Positions 63,751 to 64,000 of a DNA stretch of 64,000 bases are shown one piece after another. The DNA is from Bactericera cockerelli (lineage: Eukaryota; Arthropoda; Insecta; Hemiptera; Triozidae): the NCBI GenBank assembly GCA_024516035.1, contig CM044958.1, positions 49,930,504-49,994,503 of the forward strand, given 5' to 3'. The notes beneath the pieces were generated by a model. That model saw only the letters and a list, made by a program, of their open reading frames with translations, was not told the DNA's origin and searched no databases. Every line of letters starts with the position of its first letter. Position 1 is the stretch's first letter. The translations under genes and the position numbers were made by a program.

Positions 63751-64000
63751 GTAAGAAATCCACTCATCAGTTCATTTTTTCGTTTGATTTTTCTATGAAA
63801 TCCAGAGAATTTTTGACTTTACCGGCGAATTTTCCACGGCCTATCCTTCGAAAAATATGGATATTCAAAAGGTCGATACGTTCAAAATATCCAGGTCCTT
63901 CGTAAGAAATTCGTAATAATAACATCAGCTTGCTACACTGAACGTTCGTTAGATTAAATAATTTACCTGGAAATTTAAACAATGTACTGAATGAAATAAA

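Overview
This window is eukaryotic nuclear DNA, most likely from an arthropod and probably an insect. It is AT-rich, has phase-consistent GT-AG introns of up to about 33 kb, and is packed with tRNA-headed and 5S-headed SINEs, non-LTR retrotransposon fragments, an internally deleted mariner, foldback elements and long GA/CT microsatellites. Species or order cannot be read from the sequence alone. Most open frames longer than 60 codons are frames through repeats. Real coding sequence is sparse and split into short exons.

Three protein-coding loci can be supported. (1) Minus strand, 42985 down to 2323: three in-phase exons of a rhodopsin-like (class A) G-protein-coupled receptor, covering TM3 with the DRY motif, TM4, extracellular loop 2, TM5 and intracellular loop 3. 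TM1-2 and TM6-7 exons were not found; TM6-7 must lie beyond position 1. (2) Plus strand, 55954 to 61411: a complete six-exon gene, every intron in phase 0, for a predicted 371-residue secreted protein without cysteine. It has a one-exon signal peptide, an Asn-rich region, a Pro/Gly/Ser decapeptide repeat and a Lys-rich tail. (3) Plus strand, from 63022: the first two exons of a tandem paralogue of gene 2, with a matching signal-peptide exon and conserved upstream blocks, continuing off the right edge. A weaker cysteine-rich candidate terminal exon is at 54605-54773 (minus).

Region by region. 1-2472 is a 22-copy satellite grown from the splice-donor end of the receptor exon. 2.5-10 kb holds SINEs and a pyrimidine tract. 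10.0-10.5 kb holds the ECL2/TM5 exon with two upstream pseudo-copies. 12.8-13.7 kb is a 27-bp satellite with higher-order structure. 16.7-18.35 kb is a Helentron-like element with a foldback, five tandem units and a 3' hairpin. 19-30 kb holds MITEs, SINEs, a minisatellite and a restriction-like-endonuclease-type ORF (25517-25981). 29.5-31 kb is a foldback element. 33.4-35.15 kb is a 5'-truncated LINE inside a SINE. 36-39 kb holds nested SINEs and the mariner. 40.6-41.5 kb is another LINE 3' end. 42.8-43.55 kb holds the DRY exon and a satellite made from its acceptor. 44.36-46.02 kb is a long inverted repeat. 49.7-51.3 kb is a second copy of the 30-kb foldback. 52.4-55.3 kb is microsatellite and minisatellite DNA. 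55.9-64 kb is the secreted-protein gene cluster.

The most notable pattern is that each of the three receptor exons in view has had one of its splice junctions tandemly duplicated (donor x22, donor x2 plus whole-exon pseudo-copies, acceptor x7). The second is the tandem family of secreted repeat proteins. The third is a central domain shared by SINEs with tRNA-type and 5S-rRNA-type heads.
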